Shown: piece by piece, positions 32,860 to 42,900 of the stretch
How the letters are laid out: the number at the start of each line of letters is the position of its first letter
How positions within the stretch are numbered: the stretch's first letter is position 1
Assembly (NCBI RefSeq): GCF_001273845.1
Contig: NZ_JHBW01000067.1
Coordinates: 62,001-126,000, forward strand
DNA from: Leucobacter musarum subsp. musarum
GTDB taxonomy: Bacteria; Actinomycetota; Actinomycetes; Actinomycetales; Microbacteriaceae
DNA length: 64,000 nt
Direction: 5' to 3'
The notes under the pieces: model-generated
Databases searched by the model: none
Told to the model about the DNA's origin: nothing
What the model saw: the letters and a program-made list of their open reading frames with translations, nothing else
Made by a program: the position numbers and the translations under genes

Positions 32860-33914
32860 AGTCGCCTCCGTGCTTCGTGGATGAGGAGCCAGATGAGATA
32901 GACGCCGCCGATCACGACCGTGACGATGCCGACCGGCAGCATCGCGGGGAGCGCGTGGAGCGCGACGAAGTCTGAGGCGGCGAGCAGCGCGGCGCCCATG
33001 AGTGCGGATGCCCCGATCGAGACGCCGGCAACGCGGGTCACGCGACGCGCGATTTGCGGCGCGGCGAGCGCCACGAAGGCGATGGGCCCGGCCGCCGCCG
33101 TGACCACGGCGATGAGCGCCACCGACACCAGCATCAGCGCGAGGCGGGCCGCTTCGACGTGCACCCCGAGCGCCTGCGCGGCGTCGTCGCCGAGCTCGAG
33201 CTGCCGCAGTGGGCGAGAAAGCACGAGCGCCAGGGCGAGCAGCACGATCACGAGCGCACTGCCGACACCGGCCTGCGCCCACGTGATGCCGTTGAGCGAC
33301 CCGGCACCCCACACGGCCGCGATAAGCGCCTGGTCGAGGTCGGCGGTGAGCATCAGCCACGTGTTCACCGAGCCGAGCATCGCCGACACCGCGATGCCCA
33401 CGATGATGAGTCGGAAGCCCTGCACGCCGCGGCTGAACGCGAGAACGTACACGAGCAGCGCCGTCGCGAGCCCACCGGCGAACGCCCCCGCCGCGACCTC
33501 GAGGTAGGTGCCACCGAGCACGATGATGGCGATGAGCGCGCCCGTGTACGCGCCCGCCGAGAAGCCCACGATGTCGGGGCTCGCGAGCGGATTGCGGGTC
33601 AGCGACTGGAAGATCGCACCACTCGCGCCGAGTGCCGCGCCGAACACGATCGAGGCGAGCACGCGCGGCATGCGCCACTCCACCACCACGGTGCGCGTGA
33701 AGTCGTCGACACCTGAGAACAGCGCGTGGCCCACCTGGCTCAGGCTGAGCGGGTACTCCCCGAACACCAGGCCCAGCACGCCGAGCACCACGCACGCCAC
33801 GAGCAGCACGACGCCGATGACGACCGAGCGCACGTCGATCCACAGCCAGACGCCGCGGGCCTGCCACCGGTGCACGGTGCGCCCGAAGTCCACGCGATCC
33901 TGCACCTCGCTCAC
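32856..33914 (-). CDS. Iron-siderophore ABC permease (FecD type)
   Basis: 352 aa, FecCD family, about ten membrane helices. Signature stretches RMPRVLASIVFGAALGASGA, FQSLTRNPLASPDIVGFSAG and AAGPIAFVALAAPQIARRV. Start GTG 33914 overlaps the preceding permease stop (33911-33913). Pairs with that permease to form the channel. Confidence 0.95.
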   Translation of the reverse strand: MSEVQDRVDFGRTVHRWQARGVWLWIDVRSVVIGVVLLVACVVLGVLGLVFGEYPLSLSQVGHALFSGVDDFTRTVVVEWRMPRVLASIVFGAALGASGAIFQSLTRNPLASPDIVGFSAGAYTGALIAIIVLGGTYLEVAAGAFAGGLATALLVYVLAFSRGVQGFRLIIVGIAVSAMLGSVNTWLMLTADLDQALIAAVWGAGSLNGITWAQAGVGSALVIVLLALALVLSRPLRQLELGDDAAQALGVHVEAARLALMLVSVALIAVVTAAAGPIAFVALAAPQIARRVTRVAGVSIGASALMGAALLAASDFVALHALPAMLPVGIVTVVIGGVYLIWLLIHEARRRL

Positions 33915-34957
33915 AGCCCACTCGCCTTTCGGCGCCGAATCAGCGCGATCAAGAACGGGGCGCCGACGAACGCCGTCACGATGCCGACCGGAATCTCGGC
34001 CGGGCGCATGACGAGGCGCCCGACGATGTCGGAGACGAGCAGCAGGATCGGCGCGAGCACCACGGTGTACGCGAGAATCCAGCGCTGGTCGGGGCCGACG
34101 AACCAGCGCGCCACGTGCGGCACCATGAGACCAACGAACCCGATCGGGCCGGCGATCGCAGTGGCGCCGCCGGCGAGCAGCGTGATCGCGATGATGCTGA
34201 TGATGCGGGTGCGCAGCACGTTGGCCCCGAGCGCGGCCGCCAGGTCTTCACCGAGGGCGATTGCGTTGAGCGAGCGCGCCACGACCGCGGCGAGCACGAA
34301 CCCGATGGCGAGAAACGGCAGCACCGGAAGCACCACATCGAGGCTGCGCCCCACCACGGTGCCGGCGCCCCAGTTGCGCATCGCGTCGAACGCCTTCGGG
34401 TCGAGCAGCGTGAGGCCACTGGTGAGTCCCCCGAGCACCGCGCCGAGCGCGACGCCCGCGAGCACGAGTCGCAGCGGGTCCGCTCCCCCGCGGCCGGCCG
34501 CACCGATGGCGTACACCGCGACCGACACCGCGAGCGCCCCGGCGAACGCGAACCACAGGTAGCCCGAGATCGATGCGACGCCGAAGCCGCCGATGCCCAC
34601 GGCCACCGCGAACGCAGCGCCCGAGTTCACCCCGAGAATGCCCGGATCGGCCAGTGGATTGCGGGTCAGCGCCTGAATCAGCCCGCCCGACACCCCGAGC
34701 GCCGCCCCGACCACGATCGCGACCACCGTGCGCGGAATGCGCAGGTCGAGAATCACGAACTGCGCTTCATCGCCGCTCGGCGCGAAGACGGCATCGCGCA
34801 CGACGTCGAACCCGAGGTCGCGCGACCCGACCATGATGCTCAGGATCGCCACCGCGCCGAGCACCGCCAGTGCTACGCAGAGCACGAATGCCCGCGACGC
34901 GTTGCCCGACGCGAGGCCCACGGTCGTCGCTCTCGGGCGGGTGAGGGTGTCGCTCAA
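33911..34957 (-). CDS. Iron-siderophore ABC permease (FecC type)
   Basis: 348 aa, FecCD family. RIPRTVVAIVVGAALGVSGG, ALTRNPLADPGILGVNSGAA and GPIGFVGLMVPHVARWFVG are the hallmark segments. Start at TTG 34957, a rare codon, with a weak purine-rich stretch upstream; a later start would cut the first helix. First transporter gene after the AraC regulator, separated by 184 bases in which no second iron box was found. Confidence 0.93.
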   Translation of the reverse strand: MSDTLTRPRATTVGLASGNASRAFVLCVALAVLGAVAILSIMVGSRDLGFDVVRDAVFAPSGDEAQFVILDLRIPRTVVAIVVGAALGVSGGLIQALTRNPLADPGILGVNSGAAFAVAVGIGGFGVASISGYLWFAFAGALAVSVAVYAIGAAGRGGADPLRLVLAGVALGAVLGGLTSGLTLLDPKAFDAMRNWGAGTVVGRSLDVVLPVLPFLAIGFVLAAVVARSLNAIALGEDLAAALGANVLRTRIISIIAITLLAGGATAIAGPIGFVGLMVPHVARWFVGPDQRWILAYTVVLAPILLLVSDIVGRLVMRPAEIPVGIVTAFVGAPFLIALIRRRKASGL

Positions 34958-35141
34958 CGTGGATCGGGCTCCGTGCGGATTGGTGGTGGGGGAGATGCTG
35001 TTCGCTTCGGCGCAGGATCGCGCGGGAACGCCGTGCGGCGCGGCGACCCGGGCGCGCGTCAGCGCACGAATTCGACGCTACGCGGCCCCGGAGGGTGCGG
35101 GGAGACAGGCGGTGTCGCGATCCGGACACCCATCGGGCACC

Positions 35142-36008
35142 TCACAACTGGCCCGCGATGTCGCCCGGGGTCGACCCCACGACCTTGCGGAAGGCCGCGA
35201 CGAACGCGCTCGTCGTGCGATACCCAACCTGCCCTGCGACCGTCTTCACCGGAACACCGCAAGCGAGGGCGCCGATCGCCGCCTGCATGCGCACGAGCCG
35301 GCGCCAGGCTGCGAAGCTCATCGCCACCTCGGCAGCGAAGATTCGACTCACGGTGCGCGCCGTCAGATTAATGTCGCTCGCCCACTGTTCGAGCGATCGA
35401 TCGTCGGCTGGGTCCGCGATGACGCGCGCAACCAACGGGGCGAGCCGCGCGTCCCCCGGCAACGGCACGTCGAGCTGCACCGACTCCGTCGCCTCGAGCA
35501 TGTCCATGCAGACCTGCTGAGCGCGCAGCCGCTGCACGTCGCTCATGGCCGCGTGCTTCAGATGCATCAGCAGCTGCCGCACGGCAGGATGGATGCGCAC
35601 CGCAGTCGTCGTCGGCCACGTCTTCGTCCAGCTGTCGAGCGCGAAATAGGTGGCGCGCACCGCCGTGCGGTCGCGGGTTGAGCCCTCGTGCTCCACGCCT
35701 GCCGGGATCCAGACGCCGACCCCGGGCGTGACCGTCCACTGCCGCCCATCGACCACCATGTGTGCGACGCCGCTGTCGGTCCAGAGCAGCTCGTGCTCGA
35801 CGTGGCGGTGCGGGGGCCAAGCGAGGCCGTGGTCTGGCTGCAGCACGCTCGTGGCGAGAAGAAAGTGCCTCGGGACCTCACGCGCCGCATCGCGGGGTGC
35901 CGCGCGATGCATCCGAGCCGGAGTTGCTGCCGGCGCCAGTAACTGACCCGGAGCCGTCACCGGAGTGGTCGGCGCGGGGGGCGCGTACGGAGCGGAGAGC
36001 AGAACCAT
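35142..36008 (-). CDS. AraC-family regulator of siderophore uptake
   Basis: 288 aa from ATG 36008 (TTGAGG ribosome binding site, spacing 6). N-terminal cupin sensor (HRHVEHELLWTDSGVAHMV, TPGVGVWIPAGVEHE) and C-terminal double helix-turn-helix (LEQWASDINLTARTVSRIFA, KTVAGQVGYRTTSAFVAAFR). A DtxR/IdeR-like box lies 25 bases upstream and the next genes in the same direction are the siderophore transporter, so it is probably an iron-repressed activator of that operon (inference). Confidence 0.88.
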   Translation of the reverse strand: MVLLSAPYAPPAPTTPVTAPGQLLAPAATPARMHRAAPRDAAREVPRHFLLATSVLQPDHGLAWPPHRHVEHELLWTDSGVAHMVVDGRQWTVTPGVGVWIPAGVEHEGSTRDRTAVRATYFALDSWTKTWPTTTAVRIHPAVRQLLMHLKHAAMSDVQRLRAQQVCMDMLEATESVQLDVPLPGDARLAPLVARVIADPADDRSLEQWASDINLTARTVSRIFAAEVAMSFAAWRRLVRMQAAIGALACGVPVKTVAGQVGYRTTSAFVAAFRKVVGSTPGDIAGQL

Positions 36009-36032
36009 GGAGACCTCAAGGAGCACGTGTGC

Positions 36033-36049
36033 AGGTAAGTTCAACCTAA
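36033..36049 (-). promoter_or_regulatory. DtxR/IdeR-like iron box
   Basis: Read on the minus strand TTAGGTTGAACTTACCT, close to the DtxR-family consensus TTAGGTTAGSCTAACCTAA (the first seven bases, then C-T-x-A-C-C-T, match). Located 25-41 bases before the AraC start. A DtxR-family gene is at 55185-55877. Confidence 0.65.
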
Positions 36050-36077
36050 CATACGTGTGATGAGGATCTCGGGCGCC

Positions 36078-37115
36078 TCAGCTCGCTTTACGACGGCGAC
36101 GCAGCGCGGCGTCGAGATCGGGCAGGCCCTCGGCAGTGTCGCCGACCACGCCCATGCGGCGCAGTCGGTCACTCGCCGCGTCGCGCTGCGCCTGCACTTC
36201 ACGCGCCCGAACCGCGGCGCGCTGGCGCTCTTCGTCACGGGCGCGCTCTTGCTGGCGCTGGTGCTCTTCAGCGGCGGCCGTCGCCGCAGCGCGTGCCGGC
36301 GACGCTTCAGCCGCCGACTGCGCCAGCTGCTGCCGCACCTCGCGCAGCAGCATCGAATCCGTCTGGTTCACCTTCTGCGCGGGGCGCTCGGCGCGAGCGC
36401 GAGCCAGTGCGCGAGCGCGCTCGATGCGCTCAGCAGCAGCGCGCTGCGCTTCGGCGTGCGCAGCCGCGGCGACCGACGGGTCGACCTCGGGTGCGGGCTG
36501 CGGGGCCGACTCGACCACCGCGGTCGCGATCGCCGTCGTCACCTGCTCAGCGGGAATCGTGTGCACGCGGTTGCGACCCGGTGCTAGCAGCACCAGCGCA
36601 CCACTCGAGGCGGCGAAGAGCGCGAGCGCACCGAGCAGCATGCCGGCACCGCTCCCGGCAACCGCGAAACCGGCTCCGACGAGCACCCCGCCAACCCCCA
36701 GCAGTGCGCCGAGCGCCGCGGTCGCACGCACGCGGCGAGCAATCGGGCGGCGCACCTTCGCCGAGCGCTGTGCGGCGGCCTGCTTGCGGCGCATCTGCTG
36801 CGCCCTGATCTCGGCTCGCACCTGTTCTGCCTCCGCTTCCGCGAGCGCCGCATCGCGCTCCGCGTCTTGCCGTCGCTGCGCACTGCGCAGCATCTTCTCG
36901 TGCGCAAGCGCTTCGCGCGCTGTCGCCTCGAGCCGCACTTCCTGGGGCACTTCGTTCGCCTCGGCCAGCACGCGCAGCGTGCGCTGCAACCGCAGTGCGT
37001 TCTTCTCGGCGGCGCGGAACTCGCGTCGCCGCATCCACGACGGAACGAGCACGGCTCCCCAGAGGAGCGCAGCGACCACGAAGATCACGCCCCCACCGAG
37101 TACTCCGCCAGTCAT
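36078..37115 (-). CDS. Membrane protein with long charged coiled coil
   Basis: 345 aa from ATG 37115. N-terminal membrane helix (GVLGGGVIFVVAALLWGAVL) then WMRRREFRAAEKNALRLQR, a long Ala/Arg/Glu/Gln helical region, two further helices near 130-180 (ALGALLGVGGVLVGAGFAVA, LLGALALFAASSGALVLLAP) and another Ala/Arg/Gln coiled coil to the end. The W-x-R-R-x-x-x-R-x-x-E-K-N opening recurs in actinobacterial membrane proteins of unknown function. No catalytic motif. Confidence 0.75.
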   Translation of the reverse strand: MTGGVLGGGVIFVVAALLWGAVLVPSWMRRREFRAAEKNALRLQRTLRVLAEANEVPQEVRLEATAREALAHEKMLRSAQRRQDAERDAALAEAEAEQVRAEIRAQQMRRKQAAAQRSAKVRRPIARRVRATAALGALLGVGGVLVGAGFAVAGSGAGMLLGALALFAASSGALVLLAPGRNRVHTIPAEQVTTAIATAVVESAPQPAPEVDPSVAAAAHAEAQRAAAERIERARALARARAERPAQKVNQTDSMLLREVRQQLAQSAAEASPARAAATAAAEEHQRQQERARDEERQRAAVRAREVQAQRDAASDRLRRMGVVGDTAEGLPDLDAALRRRRKAS

Positions 37116-37233
37116 GGGGATCACTGTACGGCGTTCGCCGCAGGCGATCTCCTCGCCGCGCCGCGATTGCGGTCGAAATCGGGTTCCGATCAGGGAGCGG
37201 GGTGCAGAGTGCCCGAGCACCGAGGCGCGAACG

Positions 37234-37842
37234 TCAGGCGGCACCCAGCCGAGCCACGTAGCCCGCTCCGGCCTCTTCACGCAGCGCGATGAAACTCTCA
37301 TGATCGCGCCAAGCGCCGTCGATGTGAATGTACGCGGGGCGACGGCCCTCGTGCCGCAGGCCGAGCTTCTCGACCACGCGCAGCGATGGGCCGTTCTCCG
37401 GCCGAATGCAGATCTCGACGCGGTGCAGTTGCAACTCGGTGAAGAGGTGATCGATCACGAGTGCGACCGCGGTCGTCGCGATACCGCGGCCTGCCACGTG
37501 CTGCGAGACCCAGTACCCGATCTGCGACGACTGCAGCGCCCCACCACTGATCTCCGAGACGCTCAGCTGCCCGACGACCTCGCCATAGTAGGTGACGACG
37601 AAGGGCATGCCGCTGCCACTGCGCAACTGCTTACGCAGCACGCGCACGGTCGGCCGCATCGACACCGAACCCGGGACGACACTGCGCCCCGAGGGGTGCG
37701 TGGCCTCCCAGCGCTGCAGCCACTCGCGATTGTCGGTGAGCAGGCGACGCAGCGGTTCGGCATCACCCCACCGGATGATGCGTACGCCGACCTTCCCTGC
37801 GAACAGGACGCCTGGATCTTCGATCACCCGCCCGAGCGGCAC
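37234..37842 (-). CDS. GNAT acetyltransferase, RimJ-like
   Basis: 202 aa from GTG 37842. WGDAEPLRRLLTDNREWLQRW opens the fold, followed by MPFVVTYYGEVVGQLSVSEI and GYWVSQHVAGRGIATTAVAL (acetyl-CoA pocket) and RVEICIRPENGPSLRVVEKLG (RimJ/RimL pattern). Probably acetylates a protein N-terminus. Starts 6 bases after galU ends, so it shares its transcript. This galU-rimJ order is common in actinobacteria. Confidence 0.9.
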   Translation of the reverse strand: MPLGRVIEDPGVLFAGKVGVRIIRWGDAEPLRRLLTDNREWLQRWEATHPSGRSVVPGSVSMRPTVRVLRKQLRSGSGMPFVVTYYGEVVGQLSVSEISGGALQSSQIGYWVSQHVAGRGIATTAVALVIDHLFTELQLHRVEICIRPENGPSLRVVEKLGLRHEGRRPAYIHIDGAWRDHESFIALREEAGAGYVARLGAA

Positions 37843-37848
37843 GTGCGG

Positions 37849-38778
37849 TCAGCTCTCCGAGCGCTGCCCGCGGAGGCGATCCGCGAACTCGATGACCCAG
37901 TCGGTGATCTCCGAACCGAGCTCCGCGTGGTCGACACCGAGCAGCACGTTCGCCTTAATCCAGTCGGCGCGGTCGCCCGTGTCGTAGCGTCGGCCGCGGA
38001 AGACGACGCCGTACACCGGCCCCTCGCCCTTGCCCTCGGCCAAGTAGTTGAGCCCGTCGGTCAGCTGAATCTCGCCACCGCGCCCCGGCGGCAGCTCGTC
38101 GATGATGTCGAAGATCTCGGGGCGCAGCACGTAGCGACCGATCACCGCGAGGTTCGAGGGCGCCTCTTCGGGGGCCGGCTTCTCGATGAGGCCGGTGATG
38201 CGCACGACGTCGGGGTCATCGGTCGGTTCGACCGCTGCGCAGCCGTACAGGTGCACCGACTCCGGCGGCACCTCCATGAGCGCGATGACCGTCGCACCGC
38301 GCGCATCGTGCTCGGCGATCATGCGATCGAGCAGCGGGTCTCGGGGGTCGATGAGGTCGTCGCCGAGCAGCACGGCGAACGACTCGTTGCCGACGTGGCT
38401 GCGTGCGCGGCCGACCGCGTGACCGAGCCCGAGCGGCTGCCCCTGGCGCAAGAAGTGCACCTCGGCGACCTCGCTCGACTCGTGTACCTTGCCGAGCTTG
38501 CCCTCGTCACCCTTGCGCTCGAGCGTGTACTCGAGCTCGGGAACGCTATCGAAGTGGTTCAGCAGGTTGTCTTTATTGCGCCCCGTGATGATGAGCACAT
38601 CGCCGAGGCCCGCGGCAGCGGCCTCTTCGACGACGTACTGAATCGCCGGCTTGTCGACGATCGGGAGCATCTCTTTCGGCATCGCCTTCGTGGCCGGAAG
38701 GAAACGGGTGCCGAGGCCGGCGGCCGGAACAACGGCCTTCGTCACCGTGCTCTGCTGCGTCGCGCGCGTATCAGTCAT
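37849..38778 (-). CDS. galU: UTP-glucose-1-phosphate uridylyltransferase
   Basis: 309 aa. N-terminal nucleotide-binding motif KAVVPAAGLGTRFLPATKAM, then KPAIQYVVEEA, HFLRQGQPLGLGHAVGRA, LLGDDLIDP (metal Asp) and GLIEKPAPEEAPSNLAVIGR, all GalU hallmarks. Makes UDP-glucose from UTP and glucose-1-phosphate for wall polysaccharides and glycolipids. Full length. Confidence 0.96.
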   Translation of the reverse strand: MTDTRATQQSTVTKAVVPAAGLGTRFLPATKAMPKEMLPIVDKPAIQYVVEEAAAAGLGDVLIITGRNKDNLLNHFDSVPELEYTLERKGDEGKLGKVHESSEVAEVHFLRQGQPLGLGHAVGRARSHVGNESFAVLLGDDLIDPRDPLLDRMIAEHDARGATVIALMEVPPESVHLYGCAAVEPTDDPDVVRITGLIEKPAPEEAPSNLAVIGRYVLRPEIFDIIDELPPGRGGEIQLTDGLNYLAEGKGEGPVYGVVFRGRRYDTGDRADWIKANVLLGVDHAELGSEITDWVIEFADRLRGQRSES

Positions 38779-38856
38779 GACCGCCAGCCTATCCGTACCT
38801 CCTGCGCACTCAAAGCCGCGGATATCACCCGTCGCCCGGCGCCTATGCTGAGTGCT

Positions 38857-39441
38857 ATGTCGAGCGACACGCGTGTAGCCAAGATCGAGGTCCGATCGGA
38901 GGTGCGTGCGCGGCGCAATGCACTCACTCCGCTTGAGCGCCGCCGCCGCCGCGACGGCCTCACTCGGCAGCTCACCGCGCTCATCGCGGAGACCGGCGCT
39001 CGCTCGGTGACCGCGTATGCGCCACTGGGCAGCGAGCCCGACACCGAGGGGTTCCTTGCGTGGGCACGGGCGTCTGAGGTGCGCGTGCTGCTGCCGGTCT
39101 CACTGCCAGGCCACCGGCTCGCGTGGGCCGTCGACACCGGCGATCGCGTGAACGGGTTGCACGGGATCCCTGAGCCCGACGGACCCCGGCTCGAAGCGGC
39201 TGCGGCCGCCGCGGTCGATCTCATGCTCATTCCGGCGTGCGCCGTCGATGATCGGGGCACGCGACTCGGGTGGGGCTTGGGCTACTACGACCGCGCGCTC
39301 GAAGTGATCACTCCACGGCCCCCGATCTTCGCAGTCGTCGATGACGACGACCTGTACCCCTGGCTCCCCCGCGAGGCCCACGACATCCCGGTCGACGGGG
39401 TGGTGACAGCGACGTCGCTGCGACGCTTCGGCACGGAGTAA
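38857..39441 (+). CDS. 5-formyltetrahydrofolate cyclo-ligase
   Basis: 194 aa from ATG 38857, which lies 7 bases after TATGCT (leaderless). KIEVRSEVRARRNALTP opens the family, YAPLGSEPDTEGFL and the ATP/substrate motif GTRLGWGLGYYDRAL are intact, ending HDIPVDGVVTATSL. Converts 5-formyl-THF to 5,10-methenyl-THF with ATP. Divergent from galU. Confidence 0.95.
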   Translation: MSSDTRVAKIEVRSEVRARRNALTPLERRRRRDGLTRQLTALIAETGARSVTAYAPLGSEPDTEGFLAWARASEVRVLLPVSLPGHRLAWAVDTGDRVNGLHGIPEPDGPRLEAAAAAAVDLMLIPACAVDDRGTRLGWGLGYYDRALEVITPRPPIFAVVDDDDLYPWLPREAHDIPVDGVVTATSLRRFGTE

Positions 39442-39462
39442 TGGCGAGTAGAATACCTACTT

Positions 39463-39735
39463 GTGCCTACGTACGCTTACCGCTGCTCCGAGTGCGGCCA
39501 CGCCTTCGACATCTATCAGTCGTTCTCCGATGATGCGCTGACCGTCTGCCCGGAGTGCGGTGGAACACTGCGCAAGGTCTTCGGGTCGCTCGGGGTGACC
39601 TTCAACGGGTCGGGGTTCTATCGCACCGATTCACGTGCCGGTTCGCAGGGCACCGGTTCCGGTTCCGGATCAGCCTCGGGGTCGTCGGGCTCCTCGTCTT
39701 CCAGCACCTCGACGTCCTCCGGCTCAGGCTCGTAG
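39463..39735 (+). CDS. FmdB-type zinc-ribbon protein
   Basis: 90 aa from GTG 39463, 8 bases after TAGAAT (leaderless). Zinc ribbon with CSECGHAFD and CPECGG (four Cys), then KVFGSLGVTFNGSGFYRTDS and a low-complexity Gly/Ser tail. Follows the cyclo-ligase as in many actinobacteria. Function of the family unclear; nucleic-acid or regulatory role suspected. Confidence 0.92.
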   Translation: MPTYAYRCSECGHAFDIYQSFSDDALTVCPECGGTLRKVFGSLGVTFNGSGFYRTDSRAGSQGTGSGSGSASGSSGSSSSSTSTSSGSGS

Positions 39736-39764
39736 CCCCGACTGTCGGCGGCTGCCGACGCGGG

Positions 39765-39983
39765 TTACCCCCAGTGCGGTGGGCGATCCCGCACCAACGC
39801 CGCGTCGCGCGAACTCGGCGCACCCGGCTTCTGCGCACCGTCTTCACCCCAGCCCTCGGGGCGGTCTTCCGCCGCGCGAGCGTCAAGCGGATGCTCTGAC
39901 GGGCGCGGGTCGACTCCGTCAGGAGCCGGGCGCGACGCTCGGCGCGAAGCGCGACGCGGTGTGGCGTCGCGCTCCGGGGTCAC
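39765..39983 (-). CDS. Small protein coupled to helicase-like gene
   Basis: 72 codons from GTG 39983, whose GTGA overlaps the stop of the 1289-aa gene. Arg/Pro/Asp-rich, probably disordered, ending RDAALVRDRPPHWG. That short W-terminated ending resembles small Microbacteriaceae proteins of unknown function (from memory). The overlap is the main reason to accept it. Confidence 0.5.
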   Translation of the reverse strand: MTPERDATPRRASRRASRPAPDGVDPRPSEHPLDARAAEDRPEGWGEDGAQKPGAPSSRDAALVRDRPPHWG

Positions 39984-42900
39984 CCGACCTCCGACGCGGT
40001 CGCGCTCTCCCCCGCGTCGTAGCCGACGATGCGCGCGATCCGCAGCGCGACCTCATCGGGGTCGGCGAACAGATCGAAGCTTTGCACGCGGTGGTAGTGC
40101 CACCCGAGGCGTCGCAGCACCGCGGGCCGCAAGCGCAACGTGTCGCGCAAGCTGTCGCCACGGTACTCACCTGCAGCGCCGAGGTCGAGATCGATCGCAA
40201 TCGCGCGCTCACCGAGTGAGGCAACGAGCGGGATCGCCCCGCGGTAATCCATGGCGACCGTCAAGCCCAGTGCGGTCAGGCGATCCGCCAGTTCGCCGAG
40301 CATCGGATCGCGCTCCGCCGGAAGTGCCGGCGCCTCGGGCTCGGGGTGCTCGAATCCGAGCAGCTCCGCGAGCTCGACGACCCCGTGCTTCAGACGGTTG
40401 CGATCGAGATCTTCGGGCTTGAAGCAGCTGACGATCGTCATCGCGCGGCGCGCACGCGTCATCGCAACGGCGAGCAGTCGTTCGCCGCCCGGGCGACCGA
40501 GCCCGCCGAAGTTCGACAGCACACGTCCGTGCGGTGTCCGCCCGAATCCGATCGAGAAGATCACGCGATCACGGCTCTGAGCGGTCGCCTGTTCGAGCGT
40601 GAGCACCGCGAAGGGCTCCGCCCGTTCACCGAGCAGGAAGTCGCGGTACTGCGGGAACTTCGAGAAGGCCTGCAGCACGGACTGATACACCCGAACCGCG
40701 TGGCGCTCACTCGCGGTGATCACCATCAGCGACTCCGAAGACCGGTCGCTCGCGTGCTCGAGCACGAGCTGCACGACGCGCTCGACCTCAGCATCGGTGC
40801 TCTCGACCGCACCGGTCTGCTGATCCGGCAGCCCCTGGCCGCCGCGCACGAACTCGTACGTCAGGCTCGAGTGCCCCAAGAAGCTTCCGGCCCACGGCAG
40901 CGAGTGAATCGCACCATCGTAAAAGCGGGTGTTGACAAGATTCGTCAGGTCTTCACCGCCGGCCCGGTAGCTGCGGGTCAGCGTCAGTGTCGGCAGCACC
41001 GCACCCAACTGGGCGAACGCCGACCGCTGATGCAGTGCATCGGCATCGTCGGCCCCGCGATCCGCCCCCGCATCGGCACAGACCGAGATCTCGAAGTGCG
41101 ACGGCGTCTGCGTCATCGTGTCGCCGAACGCGACCACCTGGTCGGCCCGACGAATCGCCCCGAGGTTCTCGGCAAGCGTCGTCGCCCCCGCATCGACCAC
41201 CAGGGCGACGTCAAAGCGCATCGAATCGGGCAGCATCGCGACCTCGTACGGCGACATCGTCCACACCGGCGCAAGCACGCCGAGCAGATGCGGTGCGCGC
41301 TGCGCGAGCGAAATCGGAGACACGTAGCCGCTGCGCAATGCCTCACGCATCGCGAGCGCCTCTTGCTTGTGGTCGAGCACCGCGACGCGCCAGGCATCGG
41401 CGAGCGAAGCGGCCAGCAGCGCGCCGTTCGCGCCCGAGTGCGCGTCGTCGACGAGCCGGAAGTCGGCTTCGAGTCGATCGACCACGCTCGTATTCGCGCT
41501 CAGCAGCGCCGGGTTCGACTGCAGCATGCGCTCGAGCACCGACTGCCACCAGGCGAGCTCGAGCTCGGCGGCGACGTCCTCTGCCGGCACGTGACGAGCA
41601 GACAAATCCTCGAGCAACGGTTCGAGGTGAGCGGCGCGCATCTGCTCGACGATCGTCGTGCGCTCCTGAATGTTCTGGAGCACCTCGGATTCGCGGGCGA
41701 GGTCTGAAACACGGCTGGCGAGCTGCGCGAGCGACTGGTTCTTCAGGCGACTCGCGTCAGTGGTGGTGCCAAGCACGCGGTCGAGCCCGTCCAGATCTTG
41801 GTACGCCGACTGGTACGCCACGACAACGTCGGAGATGCCGAGCGGCACCTCGGGGCGAGCACCGACCACCGTGGTGTACCGCTGCCACAGCACGCGCTGC
41901 TGCTGAATCTGCACCAGCCGCGAGTACATGTCAGAGATGTGCACACCCGGGCGCACGTACTCGCGAGCGAGCTTGCGCAGGCGTCGCTTATTCGCCGTCG
42001 ACATCTCGTCGCCGCGGGGGGCGTGCGCGGCGATGACCTCGGTCAGCGAACGGTCGTACACGGCGGGGGTGAACCGGTCGAGCGTCTCCTGGATGCCCAT
42101 GAGCAGTCGCAGGTAGATGCCGAGCTCGGCGATCGTCTCGTAGGGGCGCATTGACGTCTGCCCCACGAGCTCGTTCGACATCGAGATCAGGCGTGGCAAT
42201 TGCGACTCGGCGAGGTCGACCGCGGTGCCGTAGGCGGTGCGCGCTTCCTCGGTCGTCGCAAAGCTGACGCCGTACCACGGCGAATCCTCGGGACCGTACT
42301 GGAACTGACCGAGGCGCGCGACCTCGGTCAGCGACTCGGCCACGGCCGAGCGGTCGAGGGTCAATTGGCCGAGTGCCTGATCGTCGAGGCGTACCGTCGT
42401 GGTCGGCGGGTGCTCGTCGAGCGAGAGCGTCGTGAGCGTGCGGAGCGCCTCGAGCGGCGAGACGCCGAAACGCTGGTCGGGTTCGGCGAGCGCGCTCTGG
42501 TAGTCGAGCAGCACACCGCGCAGACGCGTCAGCGCCTCATCGACATCGCGCAGCTGCTCACCGCGCGCATTTTCGTTGCGGCTGATCGATTCGACGAGGT
42601 TGCGACGCAGGCGCCGCGGGCTCACCGAGAGGCCGGCGAGACCAACACGCGCAAGCCGATGGGTGATGCCGTCGAGTGTGGCGCGGCGCGGTGAGACGAC
42701 CAGCACGCGCTTGCCGGCGCGCACCAGATTGCCGAGCGCATTCACGACGGTCTGGGTGCCGCCGGTACCGGGGAGCGTGTGCACGACGAGGGAGTGCCCG
42801 GCGTCGATCTGCGCAAGCACATCGTCTTGCTCGGCGTCGGCGTCATAGAGCGCGCGGTCGGTGTCGGGCGAGCGGTCGTCTGGCGGCGTCGCCGACACGG

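Noticed and set aside
34115-35371. 418-codon plus-strand frame over the siderophore permease
   Set aside because: Antisense to clear FecC and AraC genes, His/Arg/Glu-rich, no domain.
36136-39441. Plus-strand open frame of 1101 codons
   Set aside because: It runs antisense through the membrane protein, GNAT and galU genes and only its last 194 codons are the true cyclo-ligase. The rest is the Arg/Ser/Ala-rich shadow expected in high-G+C DNA.
40346-42036. Long plus-strand frames opposite the helicase-like gene
   Set aside because: Composition is that of reverse-complement shadows, and the minus-strand frame has recognisable helicase segments throughout.
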